Origin: an uncultured Collinsella sp.
GTDB lineage: Bacteria > Actinomycetota > Coriobacteriia > Coriobacteriales > Coriobacteriaceae
Direction: 5' to 3'
Length of the DNA stretch: 42,619 bases
Assembly: GCA_900549345.1 (NCBI GenBank)
Contig: UROC01000010.1
Coordinates: 1 to 42,619, forward strand
The notes beneath the pieces were generated by a model. It was not told the origin of the DNA, did not search any database, and worked only from the letters and a program-made list of their open reading frames with translations. The position numbers and the translations under genes are program-made. Below, one piece after another: positions 1-5,999 of the stretch (its first letter is position 1; the number at the start of each line of letters is the position of its first letter).

Positions 1-1187
1 AGCTCGCCGCGACGCACGCATTCGCCGTCGTGGCGTTGCTTGAACCGGGCGTACTCACCCTCGTCGGCAAACAGCGGCGGCAGACGCACCACTTCGGAGC
101 CCTGGATGTCGCCGAGGTTCTTCAGACGGTCCAGCACGTCGGACAGAAGCTCGGCTTTCACCGTCTCGCTGGCCGCGCCCGCGATGGCGCAGCCGCTGGC
201 CACGAACAGATGCGCGTTCTCGGGCACGATGATGTGCTCGTCGTCCAACTCCAGCGTCTCGTAGAAGCGCTTGCGCAGCTCGGGCAGATACTGCAGAGGA
301 CCGCCCAGGAAGGCGACATATCCCCTGATGGGACGGCCGCATGCGAGGCCGGAGATGGTCTGGGTCACCACGGACTGGAAGATCGACGCCGCGATGTCCT
401 CCTTGCGCGCGCCCTCGTTGAGCAGCGGCTGCACGTCGGTTTTGGCGAACACGCCGCAGCGGCTGGCGATGGGGTAGATCGTGGTATGGCTTTTGGCGAG
501 CTCGTTCAGGCCGCCCGCGTCGGTGTCCAGAAGCGCGGCCATCTGGTCGATGAACGCGCCGGTGCCGCCCGCGCAGGTGCCGTTCATGCGCTGCTCGATG
601 CCCTGGTCGAAGTAGATGATCTTGGCGTCCTCGCCGCCCAGCTCGATGGCGACATCGGTGGCCGGGATAAGGGTCTCGACGGCGCGTTTGCTGGCGATGA
701 CCTCCTGGACAAACTCCAGGTCGAGCCACTGGGACAGCAGCAGGCCGCCCGAACCGGTGATGGCGCAGGTCATCTGGGCCGTCGGCAGCACGGTCGCGGC
801 ACCCTCGAACAGGTCGCGGGCGCAGGCACGGACGTCGGTGTGATGGCGCTTGTACTTGGCGTAGACGATCTGGTTGTCGTCGTTGAGCACGGCGAGCTTA
901 ACGGTGGTGGAGCCCACGTCGATGCCCAGGTGCAGGTTGCCACGAGCGTTCTCGGGGTTGAAGATCGCGCCTTCGGGGGCGTGGGCGGCGGCTACGGGCT
1001 CAGCGGCGGTAGCGGGCTCGCTAGCGACGGATGCCTCCCCTGCCGCGTCCTTGGCCTCGGCAACTGCCTCAGCGACTTTCTCGGCTGCAGCGGTCGCAGC
1101 CTTCTGCGCGGCATCCGCAACGGCGGGCGCGGCCTCGCGTGCGGCAGCGACCACACGGTCCTTAATGCCCTCGACGAGTTTGCTCAT
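1..1187 (-). CDS. 2-hydroxyacyl-CoA dehydratase activase-type protein (BadF/BadG/HgdC family), partial
   Basis: The C-terminal part runs off the left edge; about 395 residues are visible. The family is an ASKHA-fold ATPase that drives an electron into 2-hydroxyacyl-CoA dehydratase; large versions are fused to dehydratase-like domains. Seen: ATPase motif LGIDVGSTTVK (about 87-97), GGEDAKI (about 184), and two cysteines expected to hold the dimer-bridging [4Fe-4S] cluster, in NGTCAGGTG (C205) and SRCGVF (C244). Residues 1-70 are an Ala/Glu/Lys-rich extension before the ATPase domain, which is unusual. The ATG at 1187 follows AGGAG. The gene starts 11 bp after the TetR gene and is probably co-transcribed with it. 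Substrate and full length cannot be told from this window. Confidence 0.85.
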   Translation of the reverse strand, partial: MSKLVEGIKDRVVAAAREAAPAVADAAQKAATAAAEKVAEAVAEAKDAAGEASVASEPATAAEPVAAAHAPEGAIFNPENARGNLHLGIDVGSTTVKLAVLNDDNQIVYAKYKRHHTDVRACARDLFEGAATVLPTAQMTCAITGSGGLLLSQWLDLEFVQEVIASKRAVETLIPATDVAIELGGEDAKIIYFDQGIEQRMNGTCAGGTGAFIDQMAALLDTDAGGLNELAKSHTTIYPIASRCGVFAKTDVQPLLNEGARKEDIAASIFQSVVTQTISGLACGRPIRGYVAFLGGPLQYLPELRKRFYETLELDDEHIIVPENAHLFVASGCAIAGAASETVKAELLSDVLDRLKNLGDIQGSEVVRLPPLFADEGEYARFKQRHDGECVRRGE

Positions 1188-1198
1188 TGTCTCTCCTC

Positions 1199-1909
1199 TT
1201 AGTTGTTGGACTCGACGGTTGCGGCGGTGTCGGCCGCGTCCTCGAGCTGCAAGTTCAATAGCTTCATGCCGTATTCCGGCACGTTGATATCGATGGGTTG
1301 GCCATACAGGTCACCAGGGCGCACAAAAGCGAGCACCGTCATAATGCGTGCCATGGCCTCGGGCGATTCGGTGAGCCCACGCTCAAACCAGCGCTGAATC
1401 AGGCCGACCTCGGCACTCACGACGTAGGTGACGTAGTAGTCAAAGAACGTGCCCAGCGCCAGGCCCAAAATGCCCGTCTGCGCACGCGGCACCACAGCCT
1501 CACGCGCGGTGTCGATAATCCTATTAATGAAGGCCTGGTCGCCGCCCGGACCCAGCAGCGCACCGATTAAGTCGCGGTTGGCCGCAAGATAACGCAGCAA
1601 CTCAACCGAACCGGGCGCCGGCTCGAGCTCATCGATGTTGTGATAGAGATCGGGCAGCTGAGCTGCGGTGATGAGCTCAATGCGCTCACGGATCTCGACC
1701 AGCAAGCCGTCCTCGATTTGATTGATAAAGTCGGGGATATCGCGGTAGTGCGAATAGAACGTGCGGCGCGTAAGGCCGGCGCGCTCGGTGAGCGACGCGA
1801 CATTAATGCGCGAAAGGTCGCCGCTTTCGGCAAGCTCGCTGGCAAGTGCCTGGCGAAGGGCACGCTGCGAGCGAAGGGACCGGCGATCGCATTTCTCGAG
1901 CTGGGACAA
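1199..1909 (-). CDS. TetR/AcrR-family transcriptional regulator
   Basis: A 236-residue one-component repressor candidate. The N-terminal helix-turn-helix lies around residues 20-60 (INVASLTERAGLTRRTFYSH), the usual TetR pattern with a Tyr/Phe pair in the recognition helix; the rest is a helical ligand domain of unknown specificity. The start is TTG at 1909, chosen because AAGGAGG lies 4 nt upstream and no nearby ATG has a better site. It lies 11 bp upstream of the activase-like gene on the same strand, so it probably controls itself and that gene through the palindrome at 1961-1975. The ligand might be an acyl-CoA or fatty acid by analogy with the neighbour; this is only a guess. Confidence 0.88.
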   Translation of the reverse strand: MSQLEKCDRRSLRSQRALRQALASELAESGDLSRINVASLTERAGLTRRTFYSHYRDIPDFINQIEDGLLVEIRERIELITAAQLPDLYHNIDELEPAPGSVELLRYLAANRDLIGALLGPGGDQAFINRIIDTAREAVVPRAQTGILGLALGTFFDYYVTYVVSAEVGLIQRWFERGLTESPEAMARIMTVLAFVRPGDLYGQPIDINVPEYGMKLLNLQLEDAADTAATVESNN

Positions 1910-1941
1910 GCGTCCTCCTTGTTACTCAGTCCGTGCGCTAT

Positions 1942-1975
1942 TGCACAGTGCGAGTATTATTGCACACCGTGTGCA
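1942..1975 (-). promoter_or_regulatory. Candidate TetR operator upstream of the TetR gene
   Basis: TGCACAC-C-GTGTGCA at 1961-1975 is a perfect 7-bp inverted repeat. A weaker related half-palindrome GCAC-A-GTGC lies at 1942-1950, about 20 bp nearer the gene. Both are in the upstream region of the TTG start at 1909. A -35/-10 pair is not clear; TTGATG and TAATAC flank the palindrome with a short 14-nt spacer. Autoregulation is inferred. Confidence 0.5.
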
Positions 1976-2001
1976 TCAACACGTAAAGGCAATATTTGGG
2001 A

Positions 2002-2029
2002 TGTGACAAAGGGCAGCCCCTTTGTCACA
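2002..2029. repeat. Intergenic palindrome, family A copy 1
   Basis: Inverted repeat with 12-bp perfect arms TGTGACAAAGGG and CCCTTTGTCACA and a 4-nt loop. A second copy in inverted orientation lies at 2409-2437. Together they bracket the small hydrophobic peptide gene. Confidence 0.85.
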
Positions 2030-2157
2030 ACCCGCCTGGCTTTTGGAGCGGCATTACCGATTGTCCAAAATGTCATTCGTGGGTAGAATAGTGTCGACGG
2101 CAGCCCAAGTTGTAGCTGGCTGGGCAGCGCCGTTGTTTGCATTAGGGGGTCAACGCC

Positions 2158-2283
2158 TTAGCGGCGGCGACCCCTTCTGTTGCGCTTCGAACGCTGCTTG
2201 AGTGCCTCGGAAAGGCCGACAAGCGCCGTGAAGAACGAGACCAAAGCGGTCAGAAGTCTCACGAAATCAATCAAATCGGTCAT
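2158..2283 (-). CDS. 41-residue hydrophobic peptide with basic tail (possible SOS-linked membrane toxin)
   Basis: Too short for routine gene calling. The 41-residue product starts MTDLIDFVRLLTALVSFFTA, has a single membrane-spanning stretch (about residues 4-24) and ends in a very basic tail (KQRSKRNRRGRRR, residues 29-41). The start at 2283 is favoured because GGAGGTGA, a full match to the anti-Shine-Dalgarno, lies 5 nt upstream; an ATG at 2289 is too close to it. The site is folded into a small hairpin (2292-2309), and the predicted promoter contains a LexA-like box at 2374-2387. One membrane helix, a basic tail, a masked ribosome site and a damage-type operator resemble type I toxins such as TisB in layout, not in sequence. 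I recognise no family. Function is inferred and no antisense RNA was demonstrated. Confidence 0.6.
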   Translation of the reverse strand: MTDLIDFVRLLTALVSFFTALVGLSEALKQRSKRNRRGRRR

Positions 2284-2291
2284 GGGCATCA

Positions 2292-2309
2292 CCTCCCATC
2301 AAATGGAGG
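2292..2309 (-). promoter_or_regulatory. Hairpin masking the ribosome site of the 41-residue peptide
   Basis: In the transcript CCTCC pairs with GGAGG and the following AT with AT (one bulged G), leaving a 3-nt loop. GGAGG is the core of the Shine-Dalgarno of the small peptide gene. The fold was found by eye; its stability was not computed. Confidence 0.5.
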
Positions 2310-2365
2310 GCGCTGCCCGGCACATGGAACTGCCGTCAACGATACCGATTCTACCAGAGCCTAGT

Positions 2366-2395
2366 TATATATACGAATATATGTTCGTATTCCAA
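2366..2395 (-). promoter_or_regulatory. Promoter with LexA-like box for the 41-residue peptide
   Basis: On the minus strand TTGGAA (2390-2395) and TATATA (2366-2371) are separated by 18 nt. The spacer contains CGAATATATGTTCG (2374-2387), inside a 7-bp inverted repeat ATACGAA/TTCGTAT. This differs by one base from the Gram-positive LexA pattern CGAAC-N4-GTTCG. A repressor bound there would block the promoter. Confidence 0.5.
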
Positions 2396-2408
2396 GCACA
2401 CAGGCCCC

Positions 2409-2437
2409 TGTGACAAAGGGGCTGTCCCTTTGTCACA
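2409..2437. repeat. Intergenic palindrome, family A copy 2
   Basis: Same 12-bp arms as the copy at 2002-2029, loop GCTGT, opposite orientation. It abuts the stop codon of the HAD gene (2438), so it may also act as that gene's terminator. Confidence 0.85.
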
Positions 2438-3301
2438 TTATTCGATGACAGTGTGAGAGTTCTGCTTGCGCATGGTGGCGAGCATGTGTTTGGGGACGGC
2501 GTGGACCATGCAGTTGCCGATGGTCGCGCTCGCGGCGGCCTTGGCTGCATCGCTGCCGTTTTTGGTCGCGTAGCTGTGGCGGAAACGCTTGAGCATGGCG
2601 ATGTCGTTGCCGCCGTCGCCGTAGACCGCGACCTCGTCCTCGGCAATACCGTAGTAGCCCGCCAACCAGGCCACGCTCTCGCCCTTGTTGCACGCTACGT
2701 CCGTGATCTCGAACATCACCGGATCGAACGGCGCGTTGACCACGCGGTCCGATCGCTCGGCCAAATATGCCTTAAGGTCACGCTCCAGCTCGGGCGAGGT
2801 CACGCGACAATTGATCTTGCATACATCGTGACGCAAGATATCGCCGATCGACTGGTCGAAATACTGTTCCTCGTGATAGCCGCCGCGCGCACGCATGCCG
2901 CGCATCACGATGCGCTTGATGGGGCTGTCCTTTTTAAAGCCCGCCTGATGCATCTCGAACGAACCGCTCGAGTACATGCCATCGGGCGTGGAACAATCAA
3001 AGCAAATGTCCGGGAACGCCTTGAGCAGTTCCTCAGTGACCTGCGGATCGATGGTCCAAGTCTTGAGCACCTCGCCATGGCTGTCGCGCACGATGGATCC
3101 GTTGGAGCAGCAGGCGTCAAGCGCCAGACCCGTAAAGCCATGCTCGCCGATCGGCAGCGTCGAGCGTCCGGTCGCGGGAACCACATGCAAGCCGGCCTCG
3201 GTCAGCTCGCGAATAGCACGGCGGATAGTCCCGTCTGCCTCGTGCAGGGCGTTAAGCAGCGTTCCGTCTAAGTCACTCGCGAACATCTTGATCATGGGCA
3301 T
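2438..3301 (-). CDS. HAD-superfamily phosphatase, Cof type
   Basis: A 287-residue soluble hydrolase of the Cof/YidA type that dephosphorylates small phospho-metabolites; the substrate is unknown. Motif I is SDLDGTLL (nucleophile Asp9, acid/base Asp11), motif II Thr lies in VVPATGR, the capping domain fills the middle, a late Lys is probably in the stretch before the end motif, and motif III/IV is GDGGNDIAML. Start 3301 (MPMIKMFASD) follows AAGGAG at 4 nt; ATG 3295 is an alternative at 10 nt. The open frame extends further upstream but without a ribosome site. Both candidate starts and the ribosome site lie beside or inside the 18-bp hairpin 3299-3346. Confidence 0.9.
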   Translation of the reverse strand: MPMIKMFASDLDGTLLNALHEADGTIRRAIRELTEAGLHVVPATGRSTLPIGEHGFTGLALDACCSNGSIVRDSHGEVLKTWTIDPQVTEELLKAFPDICFDCSTPDGMYSSGSFEMHQAGFKKDSPIKRIVMRGMRARGGYHEEQYFDQSIGDILRHDVCKINCRVTSPELERDLKAYLAERSDRVVNAPFDPVMFEITDVACNKGESVAWLAGYYGIAEDEVAVYGDGGNDIAMLKRFRHSYATKNGSDAAKAAASATIGNCMVHAVPKHMLATMRKQNSHTVIE

Positions 3302-3346
3302 GCCTCTCCTTCGTCTGCATGATATTTTAGACGAAGGAGAGGCATG
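3299..3346 (-). promoter_or_regulatory. Perfect 18-bp hairpin covering the HAD gene ribosome site and start
   Basis: CATGCCTCTCCTTCGTCT (3299-3316) and its exact complement (3329-3346) are separated by 12 nt. Three further positions pair with one mismatch. In the minus-strand transcript the 3' arm contains AAGGAG and the ATG of the HAD gene, so folding would hide both. It also lies downstream of the MFS gene and could act as a terminator, though there is no U tract. Confidence 0.75.
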
Positions 3347-3410
3347 TCCAAACAATGCCGTCCCGGCGCGGCGTACCACCACCTTCACAAATTTACGGTG
3401 CCCCAGCGCG

Positions 3411-4673
3411 TTAAGACAATCGCCGCAATCGATTTTTCAGCCGATAAAACAGAGCCGTCGTCAACGTCAGCACCGCCAACATGGCTGCGAATACAATCGC
3501 CGGTGTCCATCGATCATATGCAACCCCGTACGTCAATTGGCCGATAGGTGTTGCGCAGGAAAGGACCATGTAAACGACCGAAAGCACTTTTCCGCAGAGT
3601 TCAGTCGGCGCTGCCCGCTGAACAAACGCGATGATTTCAACCGACGCAATGCTTGCCCACACCATGACCCATGCCGAACCAACCGCAAACACGGTGAACA
3701 CGCATACATCTGCGCCGAACAGTTGCGCGACAATAATCGGTGCGACTCCAAAACAGATCATCGCAACATATCGACATATGTCATTGAAAGAAAAGCGATG
3801 CGGCCAAATGCCGACCAAGCCACTGCCGGCAAGACCACCCAAGCCCATAGCAACCTCAACTATCCCAACGCAGGACGATTGCATGCCGAGATGCTTTGTA
3901 ACAATAATGGGAGCGCCAATCGTTAGCCCAACCAACGCAAGGTTCAAAACGGCCGCAAGCAAAATCACAGCGACCAATGGTGCATTTTGCAACAGATACC
4001 GAATCGACTCCCGAAAATCGTTTCGGCATGTCGTACGAGTCGCGCCGTCTCTCATCGTTTCAGATGAGGCATTTTGCTTGAGTGCGACCCCAAACAAGAG
4101 AGCTGAAATCGCAAACGCCACCGACGCGGTTGTGCAAAGAGTATCGATGCCAAAGCACCCATAGACTGCCGTCCCGACCACAGGGCCCAAGATATTGCTC
4201 ACCATGGTCATCTGCGAAACCAATGCAGTGGCCCGCTCAACCTTCTCTTCACCCGCCATGCGCACCGTCTCAATTTGGAGCATTGGCTTCAGCAGCGATT
4301 GAACACCATATTGAACACAAAGTATCGCTACTACGACGACCGCAAGAGGCAACGAGCGCTTCATGGGGATAGACAGCAGTGATGCAGTCATCAGAGCAAT
4401 GCCGAGGGCCACGAGGACCTCGCGATGTCTTCCCCTATCCGCCAAGATCCCACCAGCCGGAGTTGCGAGTACGCCGGGTATGAACGCCGTCGCCACGACG
4501 GCGCCATATAACGTTGACGATCCACTGCAATCGAACAAGTAAAGTGGATACGCAAAGCACAGCGCCGACAGCATCGAATACGTGCACAGCTGCGCAACCA
4601 GAAGATCCGCGAGCCTGATTGACCGCACTGTTTTTGGTTCCAACAAGACGCCGACGTCTCTCAGTCCAGCCAT
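3411..4673 (-). CDS. MFS transporter, probable drug efflux
   Basis: A 420-residue 12-helix major facilitator. The loop 2-3 motif A is visible as GGILADRGRHREVL, and hydrophobic segments alternate through to RLKNRLRRLS at the C-terminus. It resembles the MefA-type efflux branch in length and N-terminal organisation, but the substrate cannot be assigned. Start 4673 (MAGLRDV) was chosen because GGGAG lies 7 nt upstream; an earlier ATG at 4691 lacks a site. The gene is preceded by a TetR regulator on the same strand, a terminator and two operator-like palindromes, the standard arrangement for an inducible efflux pump. GC is lower than in the surrounding housekeeping genes, suggesting transfer. 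Confidence 0.88.
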   Translation of the reverse strand: MAGLRDVGVLLEPKTVRSIRLADLLVAQLCTYSMLSALCFAYPLYLFDCSGSSTLYGAVVATAFIPGVLATPAGGILADRGRHREVLVALGIALMTASLLSIPMKRSLPLAVVVVAILCVQYGVQSLLKPMLQIETVRMAGEEKVERATALVSQMTMVSNILGPVVGTAVYGCFGIDTLCTTASVAFAISALLFGVALKQNASSETMRDGATRTTCRNDFRESIRYLLQNAPLVAVILLAAVLNLALVGLTIGAPIIVTKHLGMQSSCVGIVEVAMGLGGLAGSGLVGIWPHRFSFNDICRYVAMICFGVAPIIVAQLFGADVCVFTVFAVGSAWVMVWASIASVEIIAFVQRAAPTELCGKVLSVVYMVLSCATPIGQLTYGVAYDRWTPAIVFAAMLAVLTLTTALFYRLKNRLRRLS

Positions 4674-4685
4674 AAGTCCGCTCCC

Positions 4686-4706
4686 ATACATACCGCTAGT
4701 ATGTAT
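4686..4706 (-). promoter_or_regulatory. Operator-like palindrome in front of the MFS gene
   Basis: ATACATAC-CGCTA-GTATGTAT, perfect 8-bp arms with a 5-nt centre, ending 13 bp upstream of the MFS start. It matches the second site at 4752-4770 (shared core ACATACCG). Confidence 0.7.
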
Positions 4707-4717
4707 TTATCGACTTG

Positions 4718-4739
4718 AAAAGGGCGGCCGAAGCTGCCC
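4718..4739 (-). terminator. Terminator between the TetR and MFS genes
   Basis: On the minus strand GGGCAGC-TTCG-GCCGCCC folds with one A-C mismatch and a UUCG tetraloop, followed by TTTTC. It would end TetR transcripts and separate them from the MFS promoter. Confidence 0.65.
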
Positions 4740-4751
4740 GTTCAAATCTAT

Positions 4752-4770
4752 TACATACCGTTGGTATCTA
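4752..4770 (-). promoter_or_regulatory. Second operator-like palindrome between the TetR and MFS genes
   Basis: TACATACC-GTT-GGTATCTA: inner arms ATACC/GGTAT are perfect, outer TA/TA pair after one mismatch. Its centre is about 65 bp from that of the 4686-4706 site. Probably bound by the adjacent TetR protein. Confidence 0.6.
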
Positions 4771-4772
4771 TA

Positions 4773-5435
4773 TTACCACCCGGCACGGTCCCATACGTCC
4801 CAAATCTGCGCCGTTGTCTGAAGCACTTCTTCCCCCAAATCGAGTCCCACCGCGGCAGCCATCTGCGCCAAACATTGTGCGCGAGCGAGCATTCGATCCT
4901 TGGTCTCAAGCGGACGGAACAGCGGCAGCAGCCAAAGATTCGCCAGCAACGATACGGCCTCTGCCGCTTCGCGCGGGCATTCGCACGCAATGGATCCGTC
5001 GGCGATGCCCTCCTCGATCACCGGCAAGAGATAGCTATCGGTAGACTCGTCAAACGAACCCTGGTACTGCATCGCCAGTAGACGTGAGCTTTTTACCGGA
5101 TCTGCTGCAGGACGCATACGTGCCCATAGCTCAATTTGCGGAACAACGGACTCGGGAGCGTAAAGCCTTTTTAGCTTTTGGGCGCCGGTCATATTACCGA
5201 CGCCAAGCATCGAGCGGCGGTGCTCCACAATCGGAGTCATCGCCCGATCAAACGCGGCGTTGAAAATCTCTTCTTTGCTCTTGAAGTGATGATAGACAGC
5301 GCCCTTGGTCATGCCATCGAGACGGTCAACGATATCTTGAATGCTCGTCCCCTCATAACCCTGTGCACAGAATAGCTCCAGTGCCGCGTCGAGAATCTTC
5401 GCGACCGTCTCCTCGGGATATTTATTGCGACCCAT
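4773..5435 (-). CDS. TetR-family regulator of the adjacent efflux gene
   Basis: A 220-residue regulator. The N-terminal TetR helix-turn-helix is plain (residues about 8-55: ILDAALELFCAQGYEGTSIQ, then MTKGAVYHHFKSKEEI); the C-terminal helical domain would bind the inducer. Start 5435 (MGRNKYPEETV) fits the usual distance to the HTH; the frame extends to an ATG at 5471, and neither has a strong ribosome site. The gene stops 99 bp before the MFS start on the same strand. Two matching palindromes in that gap suggest it represses the pump; ligand unknown. Confidence 0.87.
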   Translation of the reverse strand: MGRNKYPEETVAKILDAALELFCAQGYEGTSIQDIVDRLDGMTKGAVYHHFKSKEEIFNAAFDRAMTPIVEHRRSMLGVGNMTGAQKLKRLYAPESVVPQIELWARMRPAADPVKSSRLLAMQYQGSFDESTDSYLLPVIEEGIADGSIACECPREAAEAVSLLANLWLLPLFRPLETKDRMLARAQCLAQMAAAVGLDLGEEVLQTTAQIWDVWDRAGW

Positions 5436-5509
5436 AATCCGCCCATCCACAACGCAAGTCTTGTGCCTCATTGCAGCATTTTAACGTTGCGGATGGCAGG
5501 CGGTCGATC

Positions 5510-5848
5510 CTACACCGCGGCCGGGCCGTGTTCGCCGGTACGGATGCGGATGACTTCTTCGACCGGCTCGACCCAAATCTTGCCGTCGCCGACGGCACCG
5601 GTGCGAGCGGCGTTGCAGATGATGTCAACGATACCGTCGACATGCTCGTCGGCGCAGATGAGGGTGAACTGCACCTTAGGGATCGTGTTGACAAGCAACT
5701 CGTTGCCGCGCACGTATTCCTTCCAGCCATGTTGTGCGCCGCAGCCCTGCACCTGGTTGATGGTCATACCGCGAACATCGGCAGCAAACAGTGCGTCTTT
5801 AAGAACCTCAAGCTTTTCCTGGCGCACGATAGCCGTGATCTTTTTCAT
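5510..5848 (-). CDS. glnB: PII nitrogen-regulatory protein lacking the uridylylated tyrosine
   Basis: A 112-residue PII signal protein, full length. PII trimers sense ATP/ADP and 2-oxoglutarate and plug the ammonium channel with their T-loop. Seen: N-terminus MKKITAIVRQEKL, T-loop around 37-55 (GWKEYVRGNELLVN), then IPKVQ, and the B-loop TGAVGDGKIWV. Residue 51, the Tyr that is uridylylated in E. coli, is Leu here, so GlnD-type modification at that site is unlikely. Start 5848 follows GAGAGGA. It lies downstream of amt, 151 bp away, with a structured spacer between. GlnK is an equally good name because of the amt linkage. Confidence 0.93.
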   Translation of the reverse strand: MKKITAIVRQEKLEVLKDALFAADVRGMTINQVQGCGAQHGWKEYVRGNELLVNTIPKVQFTLICADEHVDGIVDIICNAARTGAVGDGKIWVEPVEEVIRIRTGEHGPAAV

Positions 5849-5894
5849 AATGAATTCCTCTCAATAATCAACGTATCCCTTTACATGAGATGCG

Positions 5895-5993
5895 GGTTTT
5901 CCAGGTGCCCGAGATTGCCCCGAAAGAGGAGCGCCGCGTACTTCGGTACGCAAGCGACGGTTTGAGGGGCAAGGTCGGGTGCCTGGGAAAGCC
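5895..5993 (-). repeat. Long structured inverted repeat between amt and glnB
   Basis: Arms at about 5895-5921 and 5966-5993 pair over more than 20 positions (TTGCCCC with GGGGCAA, CCCGA with TCGGG, then mainly Watson-Crick and G-U pairs). The apex is a second stem GCGTAC-TTCG-GTACGC (5936-5951). As RNA it forms one long stem with a UUCG-capped head. It may attenuate or process the amt-glnB transcript; it may also be a dispersed repeat. Confidence 0.7.
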
Positions 5994-5999
5994 GTGCTG

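Noticed and set aside
3344..3547. 67-codon plus-strand frame starting at the end of the HAD hairpin
   Set aside because: Antisense to the MFS gene end; its ribosome-like AAGGAG is just the mirror arm of the hairpin.
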